Origin: Tsuneonella deserti
GTDB taxonomy: Bacteria > Pseudomonadota > Alphaproteobacteria > Sphingomonadales > Sphingomonadaceae
DNA: 64,000 nucleotides
Reading direction: 5' to 3'
Assembly: GCF_014644315.1 (NCBI RefSeq)
Contig: NZ_BMKL01000001.1
Span: 1,561,001-1,625,000 of the forward strand
The notes below the pieces were generated by a model. The model saw only the letters and a program-made list of their open reading frames with translations, was not told the DNA's origin and did not search any database. Of this stretch, positions 1 through 9,319 are shown one piece after another (position 1 is the stretch's first letter; each line of letters opens with the position of its first letter). The position numbers and the translations under genes are program-made.

Positions 1-284
1 CGAGCATCGCCCGCGGCGCGTGGGCGACCAACAGGCCCGCACCGGTCGATCGGGCGATCGCCTTGCCCAGCACATCGGCATGCCGGTCCTCCAGCCGCAA
101 GGCGGATACGGTCGAATCCCTCATCCGCGCGAGGAGATCGTCGGGGTAATCCCGGCCGGCGTGGGGGACGGCAATCAATACCGGTAGCGGCGCACCAGGC
201 GGCAAATGCAGCGTAAAAGCCGGAGAGTTCGTGCCCGGGATCGATCCTCCCGGCTGCCCCCGCTCGTCGCGCTGTTCATCCATC
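1..284 (-). CDS. hutG: N-formylglutamate amidohydrolase family protein, N-terminal part (runs off the window)
   Basis: Read on the minus strand from the ATG at 284-282, an open frame continues to the window edge without a stop. After a short polar leader the protein reads VLIAVPHAGRDYP and then RLEDRHADVLG and VAHAPRAML. These match the N-terminal signature of the N-formylglutamate amidohydrolase (FGase) family, metal-dependent hydrolases that release formate from N-formyl-L-glutamate at the end of one histidine-degradation route. The gene lies divergent to cpdR with about 95 bases between the starts; from memory this neighbourhood is common in alphaproteobacteria. Only about 94 residues are visible, so the catalytic C-terminal half cannot be checked. 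Confidence 0.72.
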
Positions 285-379
285 GTTGTTCAACGTGGTG
301 CGCGTCGGCCTGCGTGTCAAAGCGGATCGCAGCCGCGTCCGCGAAAGATTTCTTAATGCCGATGTGCTATGCGTTAGGG

Positions 380-769
380 ATGAACGAGCTTCCCCCGATC
401 CGCATTCTCCTTGCCGAAGACGAAGATGCCATGCGTACCTACCTCGCGCGGGCGCTGGAGAATGCCGGCTACGAAGTCGTATCGGTCGATCGGGGCACCG
501 ACGCACTCCCGCTGCTTGAGGATCAGCACTTCGACCTGCTGCTATCCGACATCGTGATGCCGGAGATGGACGGGATCGAGCTTGCCCAGCGCTGCAACGA
601 AGTCAGCCCGTCGACCAAAGTCATGTTCATCACCGGATTCGCCGCCGTCACCCTCAAGGCGAGTCGCGAACAGCCGCGCGCCAAGGTCCTGTCGAAGCCA
701 TTCCATCTCAAGGACCTGGTGATGGAAGTTGACCGGGTATTTCACCCCGATGCGGCTGCAAGCCTCTGA
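380..769 (+). CDS. cpdR: CpdR-type single-domain response regulator
   Basis: A 129-residue protein that is only a receiver domain: acidic cluster LLAEDED near residues 9-15, phospho-acceptor Asp in LLLSDIVMPEMDG, the Thr in FITGFAA and the Lys in VLSKPF. There is no output domain. The sequence, especially IVMPEMDGIEL and KVMFITGFAAV, matches CpdR, which in Caulobacter is phosphorylated by the CckA-ChpT relay and, when unphosphorylated, brings substrates to the ClpXP protease. The longer in-frame start at 206 would add a basic, unrelated tail and overlap the divergent hutG gene, so the ATG at 380 (MNELPPIR) is chosen. cckA lies 13 kb downstream in this window. Confidence 0.86.
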   Translation: MNELPPIRILLAEDEDAMRTYLARALENAGYEVVSVDRGTDALPLLEDQHFDLLLSDIVMPEMDGIELAQRCNEVSPSTKVMFITGFAAVTLKASREQPRAKVLSKPFHLKDLVMEVDRVFHPDAAASL

Positions 770-776
770 CCCCCTT

Positions 777-797
777 GCGGCGGCGCGAAGCCGCCGC
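777..797. terminator. GC-rich stem-loop after cpdR
   Basis: GCGGCGGC and GCCGCCGC form an 8-bp stem around a GCGAA loop eight bases after the cpdR stop. There is no clear T-run, so termination activity is inferred only from position and stem strength. Confidence 0.45.
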
Positions 798-850
798 TAC
801 ATGGCCGCCTCGCCGACAGGACCAGTGCCTGCCGGCATGCTCGATGGTGC

Positions 851-925
851 GGGCGTATAGCTCAGTGGTAGAGCACTATGTTGACATCGTAGGGGTCCCA
901 AGTTCAATCCTTGGTACGCCCACCA
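851..925 (+). tRNA. tRNA-Val (anticodon GAC)
   Basis: A complete cloverleaf can be drawn: acceptor arms GGGCGTA and TACGCCC, D-arm GCTC/GAGC, anticodon stem CTATG/CGTAG around the loop TTGACAT (anticodon GAC), a short variable loop, and T-arm CCAAG/CTTGG around TTCAATC. Discriminator A and an encoded CCA follow. It stands alone between cpdR and icd. Confidence 0.95.
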
Positions 926-1035
926 TCGGGAACTGAGAGGCGTCGCGGAAGCGGCGCCTTTCGCGTTTCGGGCCTCCCCTTGCACCCCCGCCCTGCCCTG
1001 CTAAAGCGCCGGCAACTCCACACAGCAGGACCGAC

Positions 1036-2259
1036 ATGGCAAAGATCAAGGTGAAGAACCCGGTCGTCGAAATCGACGGCGACGAGATGACCCGCATCAT
1101 CTGGCAGTGGATCCGTGACCGGCTGATCCTGCCCTATCTCGACATTGACCTGAAGTATTACGATCTCTCGGTCGAGAAGCGGGACGAGACGGAAGACCAG
1201 ATCACCATCGACTGCGCCAACGCGGTCAAGCAGTACGGCGTCGGCGTGAAATGCGCCACGATCACCCCGGACGAGGCGCGGGTCGAAGAATTCGGCCTGA
1301 AGAAGATGTGGAAGAGCCCCAACGGCACGATCCGCAACATCCTGGGCGGCGTCGTTTTCCGCGAGCCGATCGTGATCCAGAACGTACCTCGGCTGATCCC
1401 CGGCTGGACGGACCCGATCGTCGTCGGCCGCCATGCCTTCGGCGACCAGTACAAGGCGACCGATACCCTCATCCCCGGCCCCGGCACTCTCCGTCTCGTC
1501 TTCGACGGCGACGATGGCGAATCGATCGATCTCGAGGTGTTCAAGTTCCCCTCGAGCGGCGTCGCGATGGCGATGTACAACCTCGACGATTCGATTCGCG
1601 ATTTCGCCCGTGCGAGCTTCAACTACGGCCTAAACCTGGGCTGGCCGGTTTACCTCAGCACCAAGAACACGATCCTCAAGGCCTATGACGGGCGCTTCAA
1701 GGATTTGTTCGCGGAAGTCTTCGCCAACGAAGGCTTCGCAGAGAAGTTCAAGGCCGCAGGCATCGTCTACGAGCACCGCCTGATCGATGACATGGTCGCC
1801 AGCGCGCTCAAGTGGTCGGGCAAGTTCGTGTGGGCGTGCAAGAACTACGACGGCGACGTCCAGTCGGACCAGGTCGCGCAGGGCTTCGGCTCGCTCGGCC
1901 TGATGACTTCGGTCCTGCTCACGCCAGACGGCAAGACCGTCGAGGCCGAAGCCGCCCACGGGACCGTCACCCGCCACTACCGCCAGCACCAGCAGGGCAA
2001 GGCGACCAGCACGAACCCGATCGCCAGCATCTTCGCCTGGACCCGCGGGCTCTATTACCGCGGCAAGTTCGACGGGACTCCCGAAGTGCAGAAGTTCGCC
2101 GAGACTCTCGAGCGGGTCTGCATCGAGACGGTCGAAAGCGGCAAGATGACCAAGGACCTCGCCCTGCTCATCGGTCCGGAGCAGGCCTGGATGACCACCG
2201 AGCAGTTCTTCGAGGCGATCGTCGAGAACCTCGAGAAAGAGATGGCAGGCTGGGCCTAA
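1036..2259 (+). CDS. icd: NADP-dependent isocitrate dehydrogenase
   Basis: The 407-residue product is an isocitrate dehydrogenase of the homodimeric, eukaryote-like (type II) group, which oxidatively decarboxylates isocitrate to 2-oxoglutarate with NADP in the TCA cycle. The start [20 protein letters not shown] is typical. The substrate-binding segment [11 protein letters not shown] lies near residues 92-102, the RLIDDMVA metal-binding segment near 248-255 and [12 protein letters not shown] near 307-318. Length is full for the family. It is monocistronic, followed by a GC-rich hairpin. The short GC-rich upstream region shows no convincing promoter to my eye. Confidence 0.96.
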   Translation: MAKIKVKNPVVEIDGDEMTRIIWQWIRDRLILPYLDIDLKYYDLSVEKRDETEDQITIDCANAVKQYGVGVKCATITPDEARVEEFGLKKMWKSPNGTIRNILGGVVFREPIVIQNVPRLIPGWTDPIVVGRHAFGDQYKATDTLIPGPGTLRLVFDGDDGESIDLEVFKFPSSGVAMAMYNLDDSIRDFARASFNYGLNLGWPVYLSTKNTILKAYDGRFKDLFAEVFANEGFAEKFKAAGIVYEHRLIDDMVASALKWSGKFVWACKNYDGDVQSDQVAQGFGSLGLMTSVLLTPDGKTVEAEAAHGTVTRHYRQHQQGKATSTNPIASIFAWTRGLYYRGKFDGTPEVQKFAETLERVCIETVESGKMTKDLALLIGPEQAWMTTEQFFEAIVENLEKEMAGWA

Positions 2260-2298
2260 CGGGCAGAACCAGCCGATCAGTGAAGTCTATCGAAAGCG

Positions 2299-2322
2299 CG
2301 GGCGGGGGTAATTCCCCGCCCG
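2299..2322 (+). terminator. Hairpin downstream of icd
   Basis: CGGGCGGGG at 2299-2307 pairs perfectly with CCCCGCCCG at 2314-2322 around a six-base loop, 39 bases after the icd stop. The following sequence is not T-rich, so it may act as a weak terminator or as 3'-end protection. Confidence 0.55.
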
Positions 2323-2371
2323 ATGCTTGCCTGCCGTGACAACGGCGCGCCGCGCCGATACGCGTGCGGCG

Positions 2372-4135
2372 ATGTCATCCGAACTTACCTCGTCCAATTT
2401 CATCTCCGATGCGCTCGTGATTCTGGGGGCGGCCGGGATCGTCATTCCGGTCTTCCACCGCTTCCGCATCACGCCGGTCATCGGCTTCATCCTGGTGGGA
2501 ATCCTGGTCGGGCCCTTCGGCCTCGGACGGTTGGTTCCGGGCCACCCCTGGCTGTTCCACTTCTCGATCACCGAACCCGAAGCGCTCGATCCCTTCGCCG
2601 AATTCGGGATCGTGCTATTGCTGTTCACCATCGGGCTCGAGCTGTCGTTCAACCGGCTGTGGACCATGCGCAAGCTGGTCTTCGGCCTGGGCGCGCTGGA
2701 GTTGCTCATCATCGGCGCATTGCTGGCCGCCGCTCTCACGATGCTGGGCCAGGGCTGGAGCGGCGCGCTCGCACTGGGCTTTGCCCTGGCGCTTTCGTCG
2801 ACTGCCATCGTCCTGCCGATCTCCGGCACCACGAGCCCGGTCGGCCGCGCTGCGCTTTCGATGCTGCTGTTCGAGGACATCGCCATCGTGCCGATCATCT
2901 TCCTGCTCGGCGCCCTGGCTCCCTACGCCCAGGCCGATGGTCTTGACGGCCTCGTGCGCACGCTATGGCAGGGCGCTCTCGTGATCGGTGCGCTTCTTGT
3001 TGTCGGACGGGTCGCACTGCCCCCGCTTTTCGCCCAGGCCGCGCGCACGAAGAGCCCGGAGCTGTTCCTCGCCGCCAGCCTGCTGGTGGTTATCGTGGCC
3101 AGCCTCGCGACGTCCGCCACGGGCCTGTCGCCCATCGTCGGCGCGCTGATCGCCGGACTGCTGATCGCCGAAACCGAATACCATGGGGAAGTCGAGGGCA
3201 TCATCGAGCCCTTCAAGGGCCTCGCGCTCGGCATCTTCCTCATCACCGTCGGAATGAGCGTCGATCTCGAAATGGTGGCGGAGAACCTCGGGCCGATCAC
3301 CCTGGCAGTTGTCGGCGTCCTGCTTCTGAAGACCATCGTAACAGGACTGTTGTTGCGGCTCATGGGCGCGCGGCGGAGCACCGCTGCCGAGACCGGCACC
3401 CTGATGGCGTCACCGAGCGAGACGACGCTCATCGTGCTCACCGCCGCGACGGCCGCCCAAGTCATCGATCCCGAGACCGCGAGATTCTGGCAGGTCGTTA
3501 CCGCGATCGGCCTGACCGTCACACCGCTCCTGGCGATGCTCGGCCGCTCGATCGGTCGACGGGTTGAACAGGCTCCTACGTTGGAACCTGCCGACGAGGG
3601 TGAGCCATCGGTCCTGGTCGTCGGCGCCGGCCGCGTCGGACGCCTCGTCGCCGACATGCTGGCGACGCACGGCAAGGCATATCTGGCCATCGACAGCGAC
3701 GCCGACGTGATCGCGAGCGCGACGCGCGACGGCTATCGCGCGACGTTCGCCGATGCAGCGCGCGGCCAGGCACTCGAACGCCTGGGAATTGCCAAAGCGC
3801 CTGCGGTGGTATTGACGATGGATGAGCCGGTACTGGTTCAACGCCTCACAACCAAGCTGCGCAAGTCCTACCCCAATCTTACGATCATCGCCCGCGCTCG
3901 CGATCTCGCCCACGCGACCGCACTTTATCGCGCGGGTGCCAGTCTTGCGGTGCCCGAGACTCTGGAAAGCTCGCTCCAGCTTTCGGAAGCCGTGCTGGTC
4001 GATCTGGGCGTGCCGATGGGGCCCGTAATCGCCTCGATCCATGCGAAGCGGGACACCTTTCGCGAACAAATACGGCGAGAGGCCCAGCTGGATCACAAGC
4101 CCAAGCTCCGCACCAGCATCGTCGAGGCCGGATAG
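2372..4135 (+). CDS. CPA2-family cation:proton antiporter with TrkA-N domain (KefB/KefC-like)
   Basis: A 587-residue inner-membrane protein. Residues about 10-395 form a series of hydrophobic segments typical of the Na+/H+ exchanger fold of the monovalent cation:proton antiporter-2 family (PVIGFILVGILVGPFG near the N-terminus, later ALALSSTAIVLPI and LFEDIAIVPIIF). Residues from about 410 start a Rossmann RCK/TrkA-N domain with the nucleotide-binding motif VLVVGAGRVGRLVADML. Such proteins carry out K+/H+ exchange and are often gated by glutathione adducts or nucleotides. The start at 2372 (MSSELTSS) is preferred; an in-frame start at 2327 would add 15 residues. The transported ion cannot be told from sequence. 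Confidence 0.88.
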   Translation: MSSELTSSNFISDALVILGAAGIVIPVFHRFRITPVIGFILVGILVGPFGLGRLVPGHPWLFHFSITEPEALDPFAEFGIVLLLFTIGLELSFNRLWTMRKLVFGLGALELLIIGALLAAALTMLGQGWSGALALGFALALSSTAIVLPISGTTSPVGRAALSMLLFEDIAIVPIIFLLGALAPYAQADGLDGLVRTLWQGALVIGALLVVGRVALPPLFAQAARTKSPELFLAASLLVVIVASLATSATGLSPIVGALIAGLLIAETEYHGEVEGIIEPFKGLALGIFLITVGMSVDLEMVAENLGPITLAVVGVLLLKTIVTGLLLRLMGARRSTAAETGTLMASPSETTLIVLTAATAAQVIDPETARFWQVVTAIGLTVTPLLAMLGRSIGRRVEQAPTLEPADEGEPSVLVVGAGRVGRLVADMLATHGKAYLAIDSDADVIASATRDGYRATFADAARGQALERLGIAKAPAVVLTMDEPVLVQRLTTKLRKSYPNLTIIARARDLAHATALYRAGASLAVPETLESSLQLSEAVLVDLGVPMGPVIASIHAKRDTFREQIRREAQLDHKPKLRTSIVEAG

Positions 4136-4178
4136 ATCGCGCGATTCGCTCGTTTGCCCTTCAGCAAAGGAGAAAATC

Positions 4179-4355
4179 ATGAGCGCAAGCAGCGAAGGCT
4201 CCGGCCTCGGCAAAGACATGAAACCCGCTAACCAGACGGGCGAGGACAACGGCAAGATCCAGCGGCCCCAGCGCACCGACCAGAACACACAGGTGGTCGA
4301 TACCGCGCGCGGGAGCGAGCCCGAAACGCGCGGAACAAGCGGCCGGCGCGGTTAG
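4179..4355 (+). CDS. Small hydrophilic protein of unknown function
   Basis: A 58-residue ORF with an excellent ribosome-binding site: AAGGAG ends seven bases before the ATG at 4179. The product is charged and polar, rich in Gly, Ser, Asn, Gln and Arg (DNGKIQRPQRTDQNTQVVD), has no hydrophobic segment and is probably disordered and cytoplasmic. It lies 43 bases after the antiporter gene in the same direction and could be co-transcribed with it. No family is recognised. Confidence 0.6.
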   Translation: MSASSEGSGLGKDMKPANQTGEDNGKIQRPQRTDQNTQVVDTARGSEPETRGTSGRRG

Positions 4356-4381
4356 CAGCCTCGAGACGCCGGACCCGAGCC

Positions 4382-7048
4382 TCAGGCCGGAGCGGCGGCG
4401 TTCTCGATAAGGCGGCGAACCGCGGCGATTGCTTCGTCCGCCTTGCTGCCATCGGGACCGCCGCCTTGGGCCATGTCGGCCCTGCCGCCGCCGCCCTTGC
4501 CACCCAGGGCTTCGACGCCGGCCCGGACAAGGCTCACAGCATCATATCGCCCGACGAGATCGTCCGTCACCGCCGCCGCGATGGCCGCGCGCCCGTCATT
4601 CACCGCGACGATGGCGGCCACTCCCGAGCCTATGCGCGCCTTGGCCTCGTCGAGCAGGCCACGAAGCGCCTTTGCCTCCAGCCCGGCGATAACCTGGCCT
4701 GAGAACCGGACACCGCCGACCTCTTCGTCCGCGGCCGCGGCCTTTTCGCCGCCGCCACCGAGCGCGAGAGCCTTTTTCGCGTCAGCCAACTCCCGCTCAA
4801 GCCGCTTGCGCTCGTCCAGCAATGCGGAGAGGCGCGCGGGCACATCTTCGGGCGTTGCGCGGATTGTGGCCGCCGCTGCCTTCAGCGCCTCCTCGCGGCC
4901 CACCAGCCATTGCCGCGCGGCTTCCCCGGTAAGGGCCTCGATCCGCCGGACGCCCGAGCTGACCGCACTTTCCGAGACAATCCGGAACAGTCCTATGTCG
5001 CCGGTCGCGCGAACGTGGGTGCCACCGCATAGCTCTACCGAATAGTTGCGCCCGCCGTGCCCGGGCCGCCCCATGCTGAGCACGCGGACTTCGTCACCGT
5101 ATTTCTCGCCGAAAAGGGCCATCGCACCCGCGGATATGGCGTCGTCCGGACTCATGAGACGCGTCGAGACGGTTTCGTTGGCCCGGATTTCCGCGTTCAC
5201 CTCGGCCTCGATCGCGGCGAGTTCATCGGCGTCGAGCGGCTTGGGGTGAGAGAAGTCGAAACGCAGGCGATCCTCGGCGACCAATGAACCCTTCTGCGTC
5301 ACATGCTCGCCCAGCCGGCCGCGCAGCGCGGCATGGAGCAGGTGAGTGGCCGAGTGGTTGGCGCGGATCCGGTCGCGCCGCTCGGCATCGACCGCCAGGT
5401 GCACCGTATCTCCGCGGCGAATGACGCCCGCCTCCACGATGCCGTGATGCGCATGGAGCCGCCCGAGCGGCTTGCCGGTGTCGGATACGATGATCCGAAG
5501 CCCTTCGGGCGTACTGATGATGCCGGCATCGCCGGCCTGGCCACCACTTTCGCCATAAAACGGCGTCTGATTGGTAAGCACGATGACGTGCTCGCCCGGT
5601 GAAGCGCTTTCGACCTCGGCGCCGTCCCTGACGAGCCCGACGACCCGCCCTTCCCCCTCGGTCGAGGAGTAACCGGTGAACTCGCTTCCGCCCTCCCGCT
5701 CGACGAGGTCGAACCACAATTCGCCGTCGGCTGCCTGGCCGGAACCCTTCCAGGCCGCTCGCGCGGCCGCCTTCTGCCGGGCCATCGCCTCATCGAAGCC
5801 CGCGCGGTCGACGCCGATGCCGCGAGGGCGCAGGGCGTCCTCGGTCAAATCGTAGGGAAAGCCGTAAGTGTCGTAGAGCTTGAACGCCGTCTCCCCATCG
5901 AGGCTTGCCCCGCTATCCAGCGTTGCGGTTGCCTCGTCGAGCAGGCGCAGGCCATTGGCGAGTGTGCGGCGGAACTGGGTCTCCTCGCGCTCCAGCGTCT
6001 CCTCGATCAGCGGCTGCGCGCGGCCCAGCTCCGGATATGCCTGGCCCATCTCGGCGACCAAAGCGGGGACGAGGCGGTGCATCAGGGGTTCGCGCGCGCC
6101 GAGCAGGTGAGCATGGCGCATGGCCCGCCGCATGATGCGGCGCAGGACATATCCGCGCCCTTCACTGGCGGGGAGGACGCCGTCGGCCAGAAGGAAACTG
6201 GTCGAACGCAGATGGTCCGCGATAACGCGGTGACTGACTTCGGCCTCCGTATCGACGCTCTTGCCCGTCAGGGACTTGGAAGCTGCGATCAGTGCCTTGA
6301 AAGTATCGGTTTCGTAGTTGTCGTGAACGCCCTGCATGACCGCCGCGATGCGCTCGAGACCCATACCGGTGTCGATGCTGGGCCGTGGCAGATCGGCCAC
6401 GATCTCGCCGGCGGCCTGTTCGAACTGCATGAAGACCAGGTTCCAGATCTCCACGAAGCGGTCGCCGTCCTCATCCGGACTTCCCGGAGGCCCACCGGGA
6501 ATGTGCTCCCCGTGGTCGTAGAAAATCTCCGAACAGGGCCCGCATGGTCCTTCGTCGCCCATCGCCCAGAAATTGTCCTTGGTCGCGATGCGGATGATGC
6601 GCTCTTCAGGCAGACCGCTGATCTTGCGCCACAGGTCGAAGGCTTCGTCGTCGGTGTGATAGACCGTTGCGGTCAGCCGGTGGGGATCGATGCCCCATTC
6701 CTTCGTCAGCAGGGTCCAGGCGTGATGGATTGCCTGTTCCTTGAAGTAATCCCCGAAGCTGAAATTACCCAACATCTCGAAGAAGGTGTGGTGCCGGGCG
6801 GTGTAGCCGACATTGTCCAGGTCGTTGTGTTTGCCGCCCGCGCGCACACATTTCTGGCTGCTTGCCGCAGTGGGGCTGGCAGGGGCTTCCAATCCGGTGA
6901 AGACGTTCTTGAACGGGACCATTCCCGCGTTCACGAACATCAAGGTCGGGTCGTTATAGGGTACAAGCGGCGCGCTGGGCACGACCCGGTGACCTTCGCC
7001 GGCGAAGAATTCCAGGAAACTGCGGCGGATCTCGTTGGTCGAACTCAT
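4382..7048 (-). CDS. alaS: Alanyl-tRNA synthetase
   Basis: An 888-residue class II aminoacyl-tRNA synthetase that charges tRNA-Ala. The catalytic core is at the N-terminus ([13 protein letters not shown], then the class II motif [18 protein letters not shown]). The central editing domain has the zinc site [11 protein letters not shown] and the later CGGTHV, and the C-terminal DHHA1/C-Ala region ends with [16 protein letters not shown]. The ATG at 7048 ([15 protein letters not shown]) is the family-typical start; a start 12 codons upstream lacks support. Full length. It lies between the small plus-strand gene at 4179 and the methyltransferase gene at 7153 and has no obvious operon partner. Confidence 0.97.
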   Translation of the reverse strand: MSSTNEIRRSFLEFFAGEGHRVVPSAPLVPYNDPTLMFVNAGMVPFKNVFTGLEAPASPTAASSQKCVRAGGKHNDLDNVGYTARHHTFFEMLGNFSFGDYFKEQAIHHAWTLLTKEWGIDPHRLTATVYHTDDEAFDLWRKISGLPEERIIRIATKDNFWAMGDEGPCGPCSEIFYDHGEHIPGGPPGSPDEDGDRFVEIWNLVFMQFEQAAGEIVADLPRPSIDTGMGLERIAAVMQGVHDNYETDTFKALIAASKSLTGKSVDTEAEVSHRVIADHLRSTSFLLADGVLPASEGRGYVLRRIMRRAMRHAHLLGAREPLMHRLVPALVAEMGQAYPELGRAQPLIEETLEREETQFRRTLANGLRLLDEATATLDSGASLDGETAFKLYDTYGFPYDLTEDALRPRGIGVDRAGFDEAMARQKAAARAAWKGSGQAADGELWFDLVEREGGSEFTGYSSTEGEGRVVGLVRDGAEVESASPGEHVIVLTNQTPFYGESGGQAGDAGIISTPEGLRIIVSDTGKPLGRLHAHHGIVEAGVIRRGDTVHLAVDAERRDRIRANHSATHLLHAALRGRLGEHVTQKGSLVAEDRLRFDFSHPKPLDADELAAIEAEVNAEIRANETVSTRLMSPDDAISAGAMALFGEKYGDEVRVLSMGRPGHGGRNYSVELCGGTHVRATGDIGLFRIVSESAVSSGVRRIEALTGEAARQWLVGREEALKAAAATIRATPEDVPARLSALLDERKRLERELADAKKALALGGGGEKAAAADEEVGGVRFSGQVIAGLEAKALRGLLDEAKARIGSGVAAIVAVNDGRAAIAAAVTDDLVGRYDAVSLVRAGVEALGGKGGGGRADMAQGGGPDGSKADEAIAAVRRLIENAAAPA

Positions 7049-7152
7049 GGTGCGGCAGGTAATTGCTGCAGCGCACCGCGACAAGCGGATTAAGCGCGCC
7101 GGTCCGTGCAGTCCGCGCGATCAGCCGGCCACGCGCGTCACCCTCCTGCCGC

Positions 7153-7977
7153 TCAGCGAGACCGGGCCGAGACGATCCAGGCCGCGCCGGACAGGGCCAC
7201 CAGTTGGTCTTGAAGGCTCGCGGCAAGATAGGCGTCTAGGCGAGCGACAAAGGCAGCGCGCGCAGCATCGTCCAGTGTGGCGGCCACTGCCGCCGCGGGG
7301 CCGATCGAAAGAAAGAAGGAACGCGCGTCGGCCAGCGCATCTTCTCCGGCTCCTGCGACGTAGGCGAAGTCCACCGCTTCGAAGGCGACCTCGCTCCAGC
7401 CCGCAGCGGTCAGGATACCTTCGACCCGGTCTCGATCGGCGAACGCGAAGGGACCGGGCGCGTCCGGGTCGATCTCCGGCTGCATGTGCGGCGGCAGAAG
7501 GGAGGCCACGCGGGTGGCCCATGGATTTTCCGTGCGGTCCCGGAAGCAGGAAAAGACGAGCCGAGTGTTCGCCGCCGCCCCTTGGGCAAGGTTGGCGAAA
7601 GCGGCGACGGGATCGGGAAAGAACATCACCCCATGCCGCGAGACCACGAGATCGGGAGCGAATTGCGACCCGCGCCAGTCGCCCGCATCGGCGACCAGGA
7701 AAGTGACATTGTCCAGTTCAGCGCCGCGCTGGCGCGCGGCCCCGATCAGCGCCTCGCTGATGTCGAGCCCGATGATCCGCGCGTCGGGATGAGCACGCGC
7801 CAGCGCCAGGGAGACTTCACCCGCCCCGCACCCGACGTCCACAGCACGTTGTATCGGGTGGGCACCGGCACGGGCAAGCAGGCGATCCGTTAGCCCGCTA
7901 AAACTGCGGTCGGTGCGTCGCCATTCGGACGCCCACTTCTGGCCGACGCGGCCCTCCCAGTCGCTGCGATCGGTCAT
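7153..7977 (-). CDS. Class I SAM-dependent methyltransferase
   Basis: The 274-residue product has a Rossmann methyltransferase core: motif I AVDVGCGAGEVSLALA near residues 45-60, the acidic residue closing strand beta-2 in IIGLDISEAL, and the DAGDW/VSRHGVMFFPDP region that follows. The opening WEGRVGQKWASEWRRTDRSF resembles members that act on small molecules or ubiquinone-like substrates, but the substrate cannot be assigned. The start at 7977 follows an AAAGGAAG ribosome-binding site; an in-frame start at 8040 is less likely. It lies downstream of recA on the same strand, separated by a strong terminator, so it is probably transcribed on its own. Confidence 0.85.
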   Translation of the reverse strand: MTDRSDWEGRVGQKWASEWRRTDRSFSGLTDRLLARAGAHPIQRAVDVGCGAGEVSLALARAHPDARIIGLDISEALIGAARQRGAELDNVTFLVADAGDWRGSQFAPDLVVSRHGVMFFPDPVAAFANLAQGAAANTRLVFSCFRDRTENPWATRVASLLPPHMQPEIDPDAPGPFAFADRDRVEGILTAAGWSEVAFEAVDFAYVAGAGEDALADARSFFLSIGPAAAVAATLDDAARAAFVARLDAYLAASLQDQLVALSGAAWIVSARSR

Positions 7978-8063
7978 CCTGGTATCCCGCTTCCTTTCGG
8001 CACATTCAGCGTCGCCTGCCTGCCGATAAATTGCAACCACGCCTTTTGCTGACGGCCGCGCAC

Positions 8064-8106
8064 GGAAAAGCCGGCGTGGACCCTCAGGTGCGCACGCCGG
8101 CTTTCC
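8064..8106 (-). terminator. Rho-independent terminator of recA
   Basis: AAGCCGGCGTG and CACGCCGGCTTT form a long, GC-rich stem about 40 bases after the recA stop. Read on the minus strand it is followed by a short T-run (CTTTTCC). It separates recA from the methyltransferase gene. Confidence 0.8.
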
Positions 8107-8144
8107 GGTTCAGGGACGCGCAGCGAGCGTCCGTGATTGAGGTA

Positions 8145-9215
8145 TCAGATGTCGTCTTCCGCGTCCGGTCCGGTCATCATCTCCTCGGCGACAGCGTCGG
8201 TCCGGCCGCGGATCGCAGCTTCCAACTTGTCGCAAAGCTCGGGGTTCTCCTTGAGGAACTGCTTGGCATTCTCCCGGCCCTGCCCGATCCGGATCGAATC
8301 GTAACTGAACCAGCTGCCCGACTTTTCCACCAGCCCGGCCTTGACGCCGAGGTCGAGGATTTCGCCGATCTTCGAGATGCCTTCACCGTACATGATGTCG
8401 AATTCGACCTGCTTGAACGGAGGCGCCACCTTGTTCTTTACCACCTTCACCCGCGTCGAATTGCCGACGATGTCGTCACGATCCTTGATCTGTCCCGTGC
8501 GCCGGATGTCGAGACGGACGGAAGCGTAGAACTTCAGCGCGTTGCCGCCTGTGGTGGTTTCCGGATTGCCATACATCACGCCGATCTTCATGCGCAGCTG
8601 GTTGATGAAGATCACCATGCACTTCGAACGGTTGATCGAGCCCGTCAGCTTGCGGAGCGACTGGCTCATCAGACGGGCCTGCAGGCCCACGTGGCTGTCA
8701 CCCATCTCGCCTTCGATCTCGGCGCGGGGCACCAGCGCGGCGACCGAGTCCACCACCAGCACGTCGATCGCGTTCGAACGGACCAGCGTGTCGGTAATTT
8801 CAAGCGCCTGCTCGCCGGTATCGGGCTGCGAGACGATCAATTCATCGATGTTGACGCCCAGCTTCTTGGCATAGACCGGATCGAGCGCGTGTTCGGCGTC
8901 GACGAACGCCGCCGTGCCGCCGTTCCTCTGCGCCTCGGCGATCACATGCAGCGCAAGCGTCGTCTTGCCCGAACTTTCAGGACCATAGACTTCGATCACG
9001 CGGCCTTTAGGAAGGCCGCCCACGCCGAGCGCGATATCGAGGCCGAGGCTGCCGGTCGAAATCGTTTCGACCTGCATCGTTTCCTTCTGGCCCAGCTTCA
9101 TCGCCGAGCCCTTGCCGAACGCCCGATCGATCTGCGCGAGCGCGGCGTCGAGTGCCTTCTGACGGTCCGTGTCCAATTCCTTGCCTTCCACCAGCTTCAA
9201 GTTCGCTGCCGCCAT
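8145..9215 (-). CDS. recA: Recombinase RecA
   Basis: The 356-residue product is RecA, which forms ATP-dependent filaments on single-stranded DNA, catalyses strand exchange and promotes LexA self-cleavage. Walker A is GPESSGKTT near residues 78-86, Walker B is [12 protein letters not shown], and the make-ATP-work and L2 loops are recognisable around [22 protein letters not shown]. The acidic C-terminal tail ends TGPDAEDDI. It is monocistronic: a LexA box lies upstream and a strong terminator downstream. Length and start ([13 protein letters not shown]) agree with sphingomonad RecA. Confidence 0.98.
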   Translation of the reverse strand: MAAANLKLVEGKELDTDRQKALDAALAQIDRAFGKGSAMKLGQKETMQVETISTGSLGLDIALGVGGLPKGRVIEVYGPESSGKTTLALHVIAEAQRNGGTAAFVDAEHALDPVYAKKLGVNIDELIVSQPDTGEQALEITDTLVRSNAIDVLVVDSVAALVPRAEIEGEMGDSHVGLQARLMSQSLRKLTGSINRSKCMVIFINQLRMKIGVMYGNPETTTGGNALKFYASVRLDIRRTGQIKDRDDIVGNSTRVKVVKNKVAPPFKQVEFDIMYGEGISKIGEILDLGVKAGLVEKSGSWFSYDSIRIGQGRENAKQFLKENPELCDKLEAAIRGRTDAVAEEMMTGPDAEDDI

Positions 9216-9293
9216 GACACACCCTTTCGCGCTTTGCCTAGACCCTGAGGCCAGCTTTCAACCGAAGACGGATGTATTCGCTTTGTTCCATGA

Positions 9294-9308
9294 GAACAAG
9301 AGGTGAAC
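9294..9308 (-). promoter_or_regulatory. LexA (SOS) box upstream of recA
   Basis: On the minus strand the site reads GTTC-ACCTCTT-GTTC, the exact alphaproteobacterial LexA consensus GTTC-N7-GTTC, 79-93 bases before the recA start codon. A second, overlapping palindrome GTTCCATGAGAAC lies directly beside it at 9285-9297. It implies repression by LexA and induction on DNA damage. Confidence 0.85.
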
Positions 9309-9319
9309 TTTAAAAAGAT

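Noticed and set aside
8031..9248. 405-codon plus-strand frame opposite recA
   Set aside because: Antisense to recA; composition artefact.
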